Shown here one piece after another: positions 25,125 to 32,067 of a DNA stretch of 64,000 bases (positions are counted from its first letter, which is position 1; the number at the start of each line of letters is the position of its first letter). A program made the position numbers and the translations under genes. The stretch covers positions 62,001 to 126,000 of the forward strand of contig CAJMQU010000008.1 in NCBI GenBank assembly GCA_905215555.1. Direction: 5' to 3'. This DNA is from an uncultured bacterium. GTDB taxonomy: Bacteria; Bacteroidota; Bacteroidia; Bacteroidales; Bacteroidaceae. The notes beneath the pieces are model-generated. The model saw nothing but the letters and a program-made list of their open reading frames with translations, was not told where the DNA came from and ran no database searches.

Positions 25125-27215
25125 ATGAAAATCACCTTGATAAGACATGACAAAGAGAGTGGTAAGGAAATGCTTACCGTCTGTGACGCCGGCGTGCTGA
25201 TGGAGAAAATGAAATCGGAAACCAAGGCCGGGTATGTGACAGGACTCCGAACCGTCTTGCCGGAGCTGGAAGGAACCCATGCGATGTACGAGCATATTGA
25301 CAAATTACCGCGCATTTATCCTGCGTTGGAGTATGCCCGTACTAAAGACGGCGGGCGGAAGATGAAGCAGTACAACGGACTGGTGCAGTTGGAAGTGCAA
25401 AAGCTGGCAGGCTTGGGAGAAGCTGACCTGGTGAAGCGGCAAGCCATGTTGTTGCCGCAAACTTTCGCGGCTTTTTGCGGTTCCAGCGGAAAGAGTGTGA
25501 AGATATGGGTGCGTTTTGCCCTGCCTGACGGAAATTTGCCTAAAAGAGAACAGGAAGCAATGCTTTTCCATGCACATGCCTACAGGTTGGCCGTAAGTTG
25601 TTACCAGCCGTTACTTCCGTTTCCCATTACTTTGAGAGAGCCTTCGCTGACACAAAGTTGCCGCATGACGCTGGATGAACAGCCCGAGTATAATCCGGCT
25701 GCCGTATCGTTTTGTCTGGAACAGCCCTTCTCTATGCCCGGAGAAGAGACTTTCCGGCAACGTCGCCTGGCAGAGAAAAATCCGTTGTTGCGGATGGAGC
25801 CGGGCTATGAGACTTCGCAAACATTTGTCATGCTTTTTGAGAGTGCGCTCGACAAGGCTTTCCGCGAGCTGGAGAATTGGAGGCGGGGCGATGATTTACA
25901 GCCTTTGCTCGTCCACCTTGCCGAACACTGCTACAAAGCCGGCATACCGGAAGAGGAAGTGGTGCGGCAGGTACTGATTCATTATTATCGCCAGTCCGAT
26001 GAGCAGACGGTGCGCACTATACTTCATAACCTGTATCAGGAATGTAAAGGTTTCGGCAAAAAGAGCGCACTGACGCCCGAACAGGACACCACGTTGAGGC
26101 TGGAGGAGTTTATGGAACGCCGCTACGAGTTCCGCTATAATACGGTCTTGAATGACCTTGAGTTCCGCCAACGCGATTCCATTCATTTTTATTTTAAGAC
26201 TATGGACCGCAGGGCGCGCAACAGCATTGCCATCAATGCCCTGAAAGAAGGTATCCGTGCCTGGGACAGGGATGTGGAACGTTATCTGACGTCCGACTTC
26301 GTGCCTCTGTACAATCCGGTCGAGGAATATCTCTGCAGTGTGGGCCGCTGGGATGGGAAAGACCGCATCCGGGCGCTTGCCGACCTCGTGCCGTGCAACA
26401 ATCCATATTGGCGGGAACTGTTCTATCGCTGGTTTCTCAGCATGGTGGCGCATTGGCGGGGACTCGACCGGCAGCACGGCAACAGTACGTCGCCTCTGTT
26501 GGTAGGTGCGCAAGGCTTCCGGAAATCTACGTATTGCCGCATTATTCTGCCACCCGAGTTGCGTTTTGGCTATACGGACAGTCTTGACTTTAAGAGCAAG
26601 CAGGATGCCGAACGTTATCTGGGACGCTTTATGCTGGTCAATCTGGATGAATTCGACCAGATTAATCTCAATCAGCAGGGCTTTCTGAAACATTTGCTTC
26701 AGAAGCCGGTGGCTAATCTGCGGAAACCTTATGCGAGCAGTATTCAGGAGGTGCGCCGTTACGCTTCGTTTATCGGTACGAGCAATCAGATGGACTTGCT
26801 GACCGATCCCAGCGGCAGCCGCCGTTTCATCTGCATTGAGGTGACTGCGCCCATCGATACGAATGTTGCCATCAATTACAGGCAGTTGTATGCCCAGGCC
26901 ATGCATGACATATATAAAGGTGAACGCTACTGGCTGGACGATAAAGATGAGGCGATTCTGAAACAAACCAATCGCGATTTTGAACAGGTCACTCCGCTTG
27001 AGCAGCTTTTCAGTAGCTACTTCCAGCCCGCGGAAAGTGAAGGGGCGGGAGAGTGGCTGACTGCAATGGAAATCTTCAACTATTTGCAGACCAAGACCAG
27101 GGACAGATTGTCAATCAATAAAATAGCATGCTTCGGCCGCTCACTTCGGAAACTGAACATTCCTTGTAAGAAGTCGAATAGGGGAACGGTTTATCTTTTG
27201 GAGAAGGTGGGATGA
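25125..27215 (+). CDS. VapE-like primase/helicase with BT4734 N-terminal domain
   Basis: The 696-residue protein has a BT4734/BF3469-type N-terminal domain (about 40-180), a VirE N-terminal-like region, and a VapE ATPase core with Walker A GAQGFRKS at residues 461-468 and Walker B-like FMLVNLDEFDQ near 505. The end region (from about 600) is DUF3874-like. VapE proteins are superfamily 3-like replication or phage-satellite ATPases, and this form is common in Bacteroides. It precedes the S24 repressor (opposite strand, 8 bp between stops). It may be the only replication-type gene of the neighbouring tail element. Confidence 0.87.
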   Translation: MKITLIRHDKESGKEMLTVCDAGVLMEKMKSETKAGYVTGLRTVLPELEGTHAMYEHIDKLPRIYPALEYARTKDGGRKMKQYNGLVQLEVQKLAGLGEADLVKRQAMLLPQTFAAFCGSSGKSVKIWVRFALPDGNLPKREQEAMLFHAHAYRLAVSCYQPLLPFPITLREPSLTQSCRMTLDEQPEYNPAAVSFCLEQPFSMPGEETFRQRRLAEKNPLLRMEPGYETSQTFVMLFESALDKAFRELENWRRGDDLQPLLVHLAEHCYKAGIPEEEVVRQVLIHYYRQSDEQTVRTILHNLYQECKGFGKKSALTPEQDTTLRLEEFMERRYEFRYNTVLNDLEFRQRDSIHFYFKTMDRRARNSIAINALKEGIRAWDRDVERYLTSDFVPLYNPVEEYLCSVGRWDGKDRIRALADLVPCNNPYWRELFYRWFLSMVAHWRGLDRQHGNSTSPLLVGAQGFRKSTYCRIILPPELRFGYTDSLDFKSKQDAERYLGRFMLVNLDEFDQINLNQQGFLKHLLQKPVANLRKPYASSIQEVRRYASFIGTSNQMDLLTDPSGSRRFICIEVTAPIDTNVAINYRQLYAQAMHDIYKGERYWLDDKDEAILKQTNRDFEQVTPLEQLFSSYFQPAESEGAGEWLTAMEIFNYLQTKTRDRLSINKIACFGRSLRKLNIPCKKSNRGTVYLLEKVG

Positions 27216-27223
27216 GGTTGGGG

Positions 27224-27868
27224 CTATTCTACTGACAGACTTCCCAGCACCAGCGCCACATTGCTTATTAAAGAACGGTCTAACTGGAACGGCGGATAAT
27301 CCGTGTTGTCGGAGACGAGCGTCACGTGCTGTTCGTCTTCGCCCGGATGTACCCGCTTTATCAAAGCTCCTTGCGGAGTAGACAACAGATAAACCTTGTT
27401 CCATTGGAAGAAGAGGCTCTTGCAGAAAAGGGTCTTGCAGGCTATGATGTCTCCTCCTTTGTAATGTGGAGCCATGCTGTTGTCTTTTACGGGAATCAGG
27501 AAGTCGGCTTCCTTGAATAGGGGTAAGGAGAAATATTCGGTATTTTGAGAGATTGCTCCTTTTTTTCCGGCAAGTACTGCCGGTAATAGTTCATAGGAGA
27601 TAAAAGGAATACCTTTTTTTTCTGTTATCGGAGACGAATGGATTCTTTTCAGGTGGGAGCGTATCATATTACCTTGGCCGGTGAGTAACCAATCGGGATT
27701 TATTTCTTGATAAGTGTTTAGAATATTTTCTAATTTATCGGTTCCGATGGCTCCGTTGTTTTTCAGGGAACGTCCAAAAGAAGCGTTCGACATGCCGATA
27801 CTTTTCTCAAAAGCGGAGATAGAAATACCTTTGAAATCAATATATTCTTTAATCCGCTGTAATACCAT
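27224..27868 (-). CDS. LexA/CI-like S24 repressor
   Basis: A 214-residue repressor. HTH at residues 15-50 (SISAFEKSIGMSNASFGRSL). The auto-cleavage dipeptide Ala100-Gly101 lies in PAVLAGKKG; the catalytic Ser131 is in DNSMAPHYKGGD and Lys171 in ALIKRVHPG. Ser-Lys spacing and cleavage site match LexA, UmuD and lambda CI. RecA-stimulated self-cleavage is therefore expected, linking the locus to DNA damage. It is divergent from the tail operon, with palindromic operators in between (27902-27949). Confidence 0.92.
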   Translation of the reverse strand: MVLQRIKEYIDFKGISISAFEKSIGMSNASFGRSLKNNGAIGTDKLENILNTYQEINPDWLLTGQGNMIRSHLKRIHSSPITEKKGIPFISYELLPAVLAGKKGAISQNTEYFSLPLFKEADFLIPVKDNSMAPHYKGGDIIACKTLFCKSLFFQWNKVYLLSTPQGALIKRVHPGEDEQHVTLVSDNTDYPPFQLDRSLISNVALVLGSLSVE

Positions 27869-27901
27869 AGAACTATCCTCCTAAATAAAATTATGCAAAA
27901 A

Positions 27902-27949
27902 CGGGAAATTTTCTACCATTTTATTTGCTTTATATTAGGAAATTTCCTA
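27902..27949. promoter_or_regulatory. probable operators of the S24 repressor
   Basis: A perfect 14-bp palindrome TAGGAAATTTCCTA spans 27936-27949. A second imperfect site GGGAAATTTTCTA starts at 27903, with centres about 34 bp apart. They lie 35-80 bp upstream of the repressor ATG and 120 bp upstream of the tail-tube gene, so they can control both. Confidence 0.6.
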
Positions 27950-28069
27950 TAATTGCGAAGACTTTTAAAAACAAACCGCTGTAAATATACAAAATAGCCA
28001 ACTAAACAGAAAATGAATGAAACTATAACGCGACCAATAAATGAATTTTAGAAACTTAAAGGTAATTTT

Positions 28070-28540
28070 ATGGAAAACGAAAATTTGGATTATGTTCATG
28101 GAAGTGACCTCTTGGTAGGCATTTTGGTAGAGGATGTATTTAATCCTCTGGGACACAGTAAGACTTGTACGATTACTAACACGGCTGAAACTAAAGACCG
28201 TGCAGTGAAACCGACATTGGAAGAAAAGGCGAAAGCTGCTGCTGCCGGTAAATGGAAAGAGAAATCAGTAAGTGGATTGAGTGTAAGCATCAGTTCCGAG
28301 GGGTTTGTTTTTTATGGTGATGGTATGGGTTATGACAAACTGCTGGAGATGTGGGAAAACGGGATGCCCGTTCCCGTGAAGTATGCGCTTCGTGGAGAAG
28401 AAGACACGAAGTATCGCCAGGGCAATTTCATTATTACTTCGTTGGAAGAAGTTTCTGCTGCCGATGATGATGCTACTTACAGCATTTCGCTGGAGAATAG
28501 CGGACCTGTGGAAGTTAAAACCGTTGCACCTGAAGTATGA
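28070..28540 (+). CDS. phage major tail tube protein (TP901-1 type)
   Basis: A 156-residue protein with the layout of Siphoviridae tail-tube proteins: SDLLVGILVEDVFNPLGHSK, TAETKDRAVKP, GKWKEKSVSGLSVSISSEGF, and TSLEEVSAADDDATYSISLENSGPV at the end (each cited in part). These correspond to the TP901-1 major tail family. It would polymerise into the non-contractile tube. It is the first gene of the rightward tail operon, and its TGA overlaps the next ATG (ATGA). Confidence 0.83.
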   Translation: MENENLDYVHGSDLLVGILVEDVFNPLGHSKTCTITNTAETKDRAVKPTLEEKAKAAAAGKWKEKSVSGLSVSISSEGFVFYGDGMGYDKLLEMWENGMPVPVKYALRGEEDTKYRQGNFIITSLEEVSAADDDATYSISLENSGPVEVKTVAPEV

Positions 28541-28830
28541 GTATGAACAAAGTGGTATTGTACGGTAAGGAATATCCTAACCGGGTGACGATGGGGGCTA
28601 TGATTGACTTCAAGCGGGCAACGGGCAAGGACGTCAATGAAATCGGTGCCGATATGGAACTGCTGACAATGTTTATGTTCTGCTGTGTGCGTTCGGCTTG
28701 CAGGGCGGATGAAGTGGCGTTTGACCTTAATTTTGAGCGTTTTGCTGACGGGATCGACTTGAGCGAATTCAATCGTTTTCAGGAAAGTGTGAGTGCCGGT
28801 GGTGAGGATGGTTCAAAAAAAAAGAGGTAG
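28537..28830 (+). CDS. tail assembly chaperone (gpG-like)
   Basis: A 97-residue acidic protein whose ATG overlaps the tail-tube stop. Position between tail tube and tape measure, size, and a slippery A AAA AAG site seven bases before the stop are all typical of lambda gpG-like chaperones. They coat the tape measure during tail assembly. The sequence (YGKEYPNRVTMGAMIDFKRATG) is of a kind often found in Bacteroidetes prophages. See the frameshift site at 28818. Confidence 0.75.
   Translation: MSMNKVVLYGKEYPNRVTMGAMIDFKRATGKDVNEIGADMELLTMFMFCCVRSACRADEVAFDLNFERFADGIDLSEFNRFQESVSAGGEDGSKKKR
28818..28824 (+). promoter_or_regulatory. programmed -1 frameshift site A AAA AAG
   Basis: In the chaperone frame the codons read TCA AAA AAA AAG AGG TAG. 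The heptamer A AAA AAG at 28818-28824 is the classical strong slippery site. A -1 slip continues into GAG GTA GGC AAG and joins the frame that ends at 29153 without a stop. Confidence 0.75.
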
Positions 28831-29153
28831 GCAAGGAAGTCGCAGGCATTGAAGAACTGTTAGGTTTGGCAATGGGGTGTATTGGGATAAGTTTAGACGA
28901 TTTTCGCCGATGCACCCCTGCTGAGTTTGCAGCTATCTATCGGGTTTGGCAGCAACATGATGAGCGGAATGTGCAGGATGGTTGGGAGCGGACACGCTTT
29001 TTGGCCTGTTGCATATTGCAACCGTATAGTAAAAAGAAGTTAAGTCCGACGGATGTATGCAGATTCTCGTGGGAGGGAAAACGGGAACAAAAAACTAAGA
29101 AAGAAATTAGTACAAAGGAAAGGTTCGAAGAGATTGCAAAGAAATGGGGGTAA
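28825..29153 (+). CDS. frameshift extension of tail chaperone (gpT part of gpGT)
   Basis: The -1 frame after the slip reads EVGKEVAGIEELLGLAMG, then ISLDDFRRCTPAEFAAIYRVW. The DDF-x-x-C/L-TPxEF motif is typical of gpT-like C-terminal chaperone domains. A fused G-GT protein of about 205 residues would bind both tape measure and tube. An ATG at 28866 exists, but the frame is open back to the slippery site, which supports production by frameshift. Confidence 0.75.
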
Positions 29154-29167
29154 AGAAGGAACGTTGT

Positions 29168-29554
29168 TTACTTTTCTTTATCATTTGAGGAGTTGCTCTC
29201 ATCCGATGAATTTGCATCTTTTTCACGAAGGTGTTGTAACTCTTTACGAGTCATGAGGGCTTCTTCTTTGTATTTAGCCCACTTTTCTTCTTCTATGCGA
29301 CGCTTTTCCTCTGCTTCTTGTCGTTCTCTTTCGGCTTTTTCACGTGCTAACCTTTCGCGGAGTTGTTGTAGTTCTTCGCGTTTAATTCTAGCTTCTTCTT
29401 TGCTCTTTTCTGCGGAGGATTTTAAATTTTGTTCAAACTTACTTGGTTTGGGAGGGGCTTTTTTAGTCTTATCAAAATTTGACAATTTACCACCTATATT
29501 CCAAGCTCCCAATCCAGCAAGAATTAAAAATATTAGTACTATATAAGGTCCCAT
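29168..29554 (-). CDS. membrane-anchored coiled-coil protein A, opposite to tail operon
   Basis: A 128-residue protein: N-terminal membrane span (MGPYIVLIFLILAGLGAW), Lys/Pro-rich linker, then a highly charged coiled coil (about 40-115, SKFEQNLKSSAEKSKEEARI onward). No family recognised. It is encoded against the tail genes, between the chaperone stop (convergent, 15 bp) and tape-measure copy 1 (divergent, 33 bp). Two paralogs B and C lie at 31225 and 31732 in the same relation to further tape-measure starts. An imperfect -7 element (TATCTTTA) lies at 29581-29588. It could be a lysogeny-expressed exclusion factor (inference). Confidence 0.75.
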   Translation of the reverse strand: MGPYIVLIFLILAGLGAWNIGGKLSNFDKTKKAPPKPSKFEQNLKSSAEKSKEEARIKREELQQLRERLAREKAERERQEAEEKRRIEEEKWAKYKEEALMTRKELQHLREKDANSSDESNSSNDKEK

Positions 29555-29580
29555 AATTTTTTATTATTCATATAAGGTCA

Positions 29581-29588
29581 TAAAGATA
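29581..29588 (-). promoter_or_regulatory. possible -7 element for gene A
   Basis: TATCTTTA on the leftward strand, one mismatch to TAnnTTTG; it ends on the first base of the start codon of tape-measure copy 1. The same position is occupied by exact matches for genes B and C. Confidence 0.35.
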
Positions 29589-30797
29589 TGGAAAAGATTA
29601 CATATGACATAACATTTAACTTGAAAAATAATCCTTCAGGAGTTCTTCGGGAGATAAATAAACTTATGATTGACGTACAAGGTAGTATGCAAAAGATGAC
29701 AAACCTTGCGTCACAACAAATAAGTATAATGCAGAGCCCGATAGATGAGGCTAGAGAGAAGTGGTTAAATTTGACAGGAGATGCAGGAGCCTATTTTGCT
29801 ATTATTTCAGAAAATACCGCTGGAGTTGCCAGTTTTATTGAGATAAGGAAGTATTTAGATGATATTGGAGCTACAACTAAGATTACATCTATGGCTCAAG
29901 ATGCTTACAACAAAATTGTAGGTGTAGGAGGGAGTGTCATTTCTGTGTATCAGATGCAAATACAGGCGGCTCGTGCCGCTATAGCCACTACTACAGGTGC
30001 AACCAAAGCTCTAAATATGGTCATTGCAGCCAGTCCTTGGATGTTAGCAGCAGCAGGAATTGCAGCCGTAGCCACTGTTATATATAAGTTATGTACCAAT
30101 AGCGATGAAGCAGCGAAAGCACAAGAGAGGTTGAATAATACCTATAAATCTGTACAGCAAGAAATATCAACAGAAACTACAAAACTAAATCTCCTTTTTG
30201 ATGAACTGAATAAGGCTCAAGAAGGAACAGATGCCTGGAAGCAGGCAAAAGATCGTATTGTATCGCAATATGGGGATTATCTAAAGCAGCTTGGCATTGA
30301 AATCACTGACGTAACTAGTGCAAAAGTTGCATACGACAAATTGAGTGCTTCTATTCGGGAGACAGCTCGTAGTCGTGCTTCTGAGAAAGCGTTATCTGAG
30401 GCAGGAGATAAATATGCCTCTACAGAAAGTGAGCAATTGACTAAAATGCGCGACAGCCTCATTAAAAATATGGGAGAGAAAACCGGAGGAGATATTTTTG
30501 AAGCTGCTGCGGCGAGTATCCGCAAAGGAGAGAATATATCCAAGGATTGGAGAAAGTTTATATTGGGGATTTCTACAAACATACATAGCAGTCAGATTGA
30601 ATATGTAAAAGAATTATTGAAACCGTATGTGAAAGAGATTGAAAATGCAAACCAAGCTTATGAGAAGGAAGTAAAACGAGTAAAAGATGTATTAGGTACG
30701 CCTATCGCTCCGCAGACAAATGCAGGAGAAATAACCGGTAATGCAGTTGTAACAGGAGATAATAGTACTCCTCCGCATACCCCTGTTGTTACTCCTC

Positions 30798-31205
30798 ATA
30801 TAGAATTGAAACCTGCCGAAGGCAGTTTGGCTGCTTTAGAAGCAAAACTTTTGGAACTTAAAGAGAAACAACAGAAAGCACCTCTTGAGGCAATCGTTAC
30901 TTTTTCAGTAGATATTGCCAAATTGCAGTCTGATATAGCTTCAGCCCAATCTATTATAAATAAGACAAATTTTCAGGCAGCGCATCCGGTGAAGCCGACT
31001 GATTTGGATGCAGCTCCTGTTGGAGGAATAGCTACCACCGGTTCTTTAGAACTTGGCGTCAAAGATGGAGGTTTGAAAGATATGAAACTCGAACCGAAAA
31101 AGTTTGATATTCAAGATCCATTGACCAGTATGGAAAAATGGAATGCAGCTGTGGCATTAGCAAGAGAACAAAATCAGGAACTGACGGATAATATGGGAGC
31201 AGTAG
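30798..31205 (+). repeat. 408-bp block shared by tape-measure copies 1 and 3 (first copy)
   Basis: Aligned with 33325-33732 without gaps; by eye about 19 of 408 bases differ. Sequence upstream of the block is far more divergent. It marks the point at which N-terminal variants join a common body. Confidence 0.85.
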
Positions 31206-31224
31206 AAGGCACAGCAAGAAAAAA

Positions 31225-31515
31225 TTATTTATTTTTTGCTTGCCTCTCTTCTTTCTTGCGGCGTTTTTCTTCTTCCTTTTGTCGTTCTCTTTCTGCTTTT
31301 TCGCGTGCAAGCTTTTCACGAAGTTGTTGTAACTCTTCACGTGCTTTGAGTGTTTCTTCTCGGCTTTTTTGTGCGGAAGCTTTTAATTTTTGTTCAAATT
31401 TACTGAGCTTAAGTGGCTCTTTTTGGGAGTTGTCCTTACCTTCTAACATACCCAAAATATTCCAAATTCCAATAGAACCTAGAATTATGAAAATTAGTAC
31501 CCAATATGGTCCCAT
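31225..31515 (-). CDS. membrane-anchored coiled-coil protein B
   Basis: A 96-residue paralog of A (29168). The start at 31515 (MGPYWVLIFIILGSIGIWN) is chosen to match A and C; an ATG four codons upstream exists. Order: one membrane span, variable linker (LEGKDNSQKEPLK), then a coiled coil that is nearly identical in DNA to that of C (REELQQLREKLAREKAERER). It lies in the gap between tape-measure copies 1 and 2, on the opposite strand. A -7 element TATCTTTG is at 31540-31547. Confidence 0.75.
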   Translation of the reverse strand: MGPYWVLIFIILGSIGIWNILGMLEGKDNSQKEPLKLSKFEQKLKASAQKSREETLKAREELQQLREKLAREKAERERQKEEEKRRKKEERQAKNK

Positions 31516-31539
31516 AATATTAATCATTTAATAATATGA

Positions 31540-31547
31540 CAAAGATA
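31540..31547 (-). promoter_or_regulatory. -7 element for gene B over a tape-measure start codon
   Basis: TATCTTTG on the leftward strand matches TAnnTTTG exactly, 25 bp upstream of the ATG of gene B. Its last base is the A of the ATG of tape-measure copy 2. No -33 element is obvious. Confidence 0.45.
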
Positions 31548-31740
31548 TGGAAAAAATAACATATGATATAGTATTTAATTTGAAAAATACCCTTTCAGGA
31601 GTTCTTCGAGAAATGAGTAATATATTGCTTGATATACAGAAGAATATTCAAGGTATGTCAGTTCTTTTGTCTGTTCAAAAAATGGTAATGAAGAGACTAT
31701 GGGATATGATGAAAAAAGGATGGTTGAAAATTTATTTATG
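31547..31740 (+). pseudogene. tape measure copy 2, short 5' fragment
   Basis: The frame starts MEKITYDIVFNLKNTLSGVL and resembles the other tape measures for about 60 residues (to GWLKIYL). It then runs into the antisense of gene C and stops at 31972. It carries only the 5' end of the gene. With gene B it forms the same divergent pair as A/copy 1 and C/copy 3, so the pair is the duplicated unit. Confidence 0.7.
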
Positions 31741-32034
31741 TTTAGCTTGTTTTTCTTCTTTTTTGCGACGTTTTTCTTCTTCCTTTTGTCGTTCTCTTTC
31801 TGCTTTTTCGCGTGCAAGCTTTTCACGAAGTTGTTGTAACTCTTCACGTGCTTTGAGTGCTTCTTCTCGGCTTCTTTGCGCAGAAGCTTTTAGCTTTTGT
31901 TCAAATTTACTAGGTTTGGATGCTTCTGTTTTTTCATCTGTATCTGTTTTCTTATTATTTAGCAAATCATGAAGTACACTTTGACCAGACCAAAAACCAA
32001 GAATCAGCATTATAAGAATAATGTATGGTCCCAT
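31732..32034 (-). CDS. membrane-anchored coiled-coil protein C
   Basis: A 100-residue paralog of A and B, starting at 32034 (MGPYIILIMLILGFWSGQSV). Membrane span, variable linker (LLNNKKTDTDEKTEAS), then the conserved coiled coil SKFEQKLKASAQRSREEALK onward. It is divergent from the only full-length tape measure, with 32 bp between start codons, so C is the best candidate for the partner of the expressed tape measure. A -7 element is at 32060-32067. Confidence 0.75.
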   Translation of the reverse strand: MGPYIILIMLILGFWSGQSVLHDLLNNKKTDTDEKTEASKPSKFEQKLKASAQRSREEALKAREELQQLREKLAREKAERERQKEEEKRRKKEEKQAKHK

Positions 32035-32059
32035 AATCATTTTTTTAATAAGTTATGTG

Positions 32060-32067
32060 CAAATATA
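32060..32067 (-). promoter_or_regulatory. -7 element for gene C over the tape-measure start codon
   Basis: TATATTTG on the leftward strand matches TAnnTTTG exactly, 26 bp upstream of the ATG of gene C. It overlaps the ATG of the full-length tape measure in the same way as in copies 1 and 2. No -33 element is obvious. Confidence 0.45.

Larger units (their letters stand above)
29588..31531 (+). pseudogene. tape measure copy 1, truncated
   Basis: The frame begins MEKITYDITFNLKNNPSGVL and follows the full-length tape measure at 32067 for about 540 residues. It has coiled N-terminal helices, the hydrophobic segment IAAVATVIYKL near residue 155, a charged middle, and the block IELKPAEGSLAALEAK onward. 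At 31206 homology ends after NMGAV. The rest of the frame is merely the antisense of gene B (Ser/Phe/Arg-rich). The C-terminal 150 residues of the real protein are absent. The first 400 residues are only about half identical to copy 3, whereas the last 136 are nearly identical. It may be a silent donor cassette or a broken gene. Confidence 0.75.

Noticed and set aside
28815..28825. Homopolymer run as a sequencing error that split one chaperone gene
   Set aside because: The heptamer is in the right frame for -1 slippage and the gene order matches known gpG/gpGT pairs. A sequencing check is still reasonable.
31206..31531. C-terminal 108 residues of the long frame of tape-measure copy 1 (Ser/Phe/Arg-rich)
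   Set aside because: They are only the antisense translation of gene B; coiled-coil codons rich in GAA/AAG give an open opposite frame by chance. Not a novel domain.
31741..31972. Similar Ser/Arg-rich end of tape-measure copy 2
   Set aside because: Antisense of gene C, same explanation; the real fragment ends near 31740.
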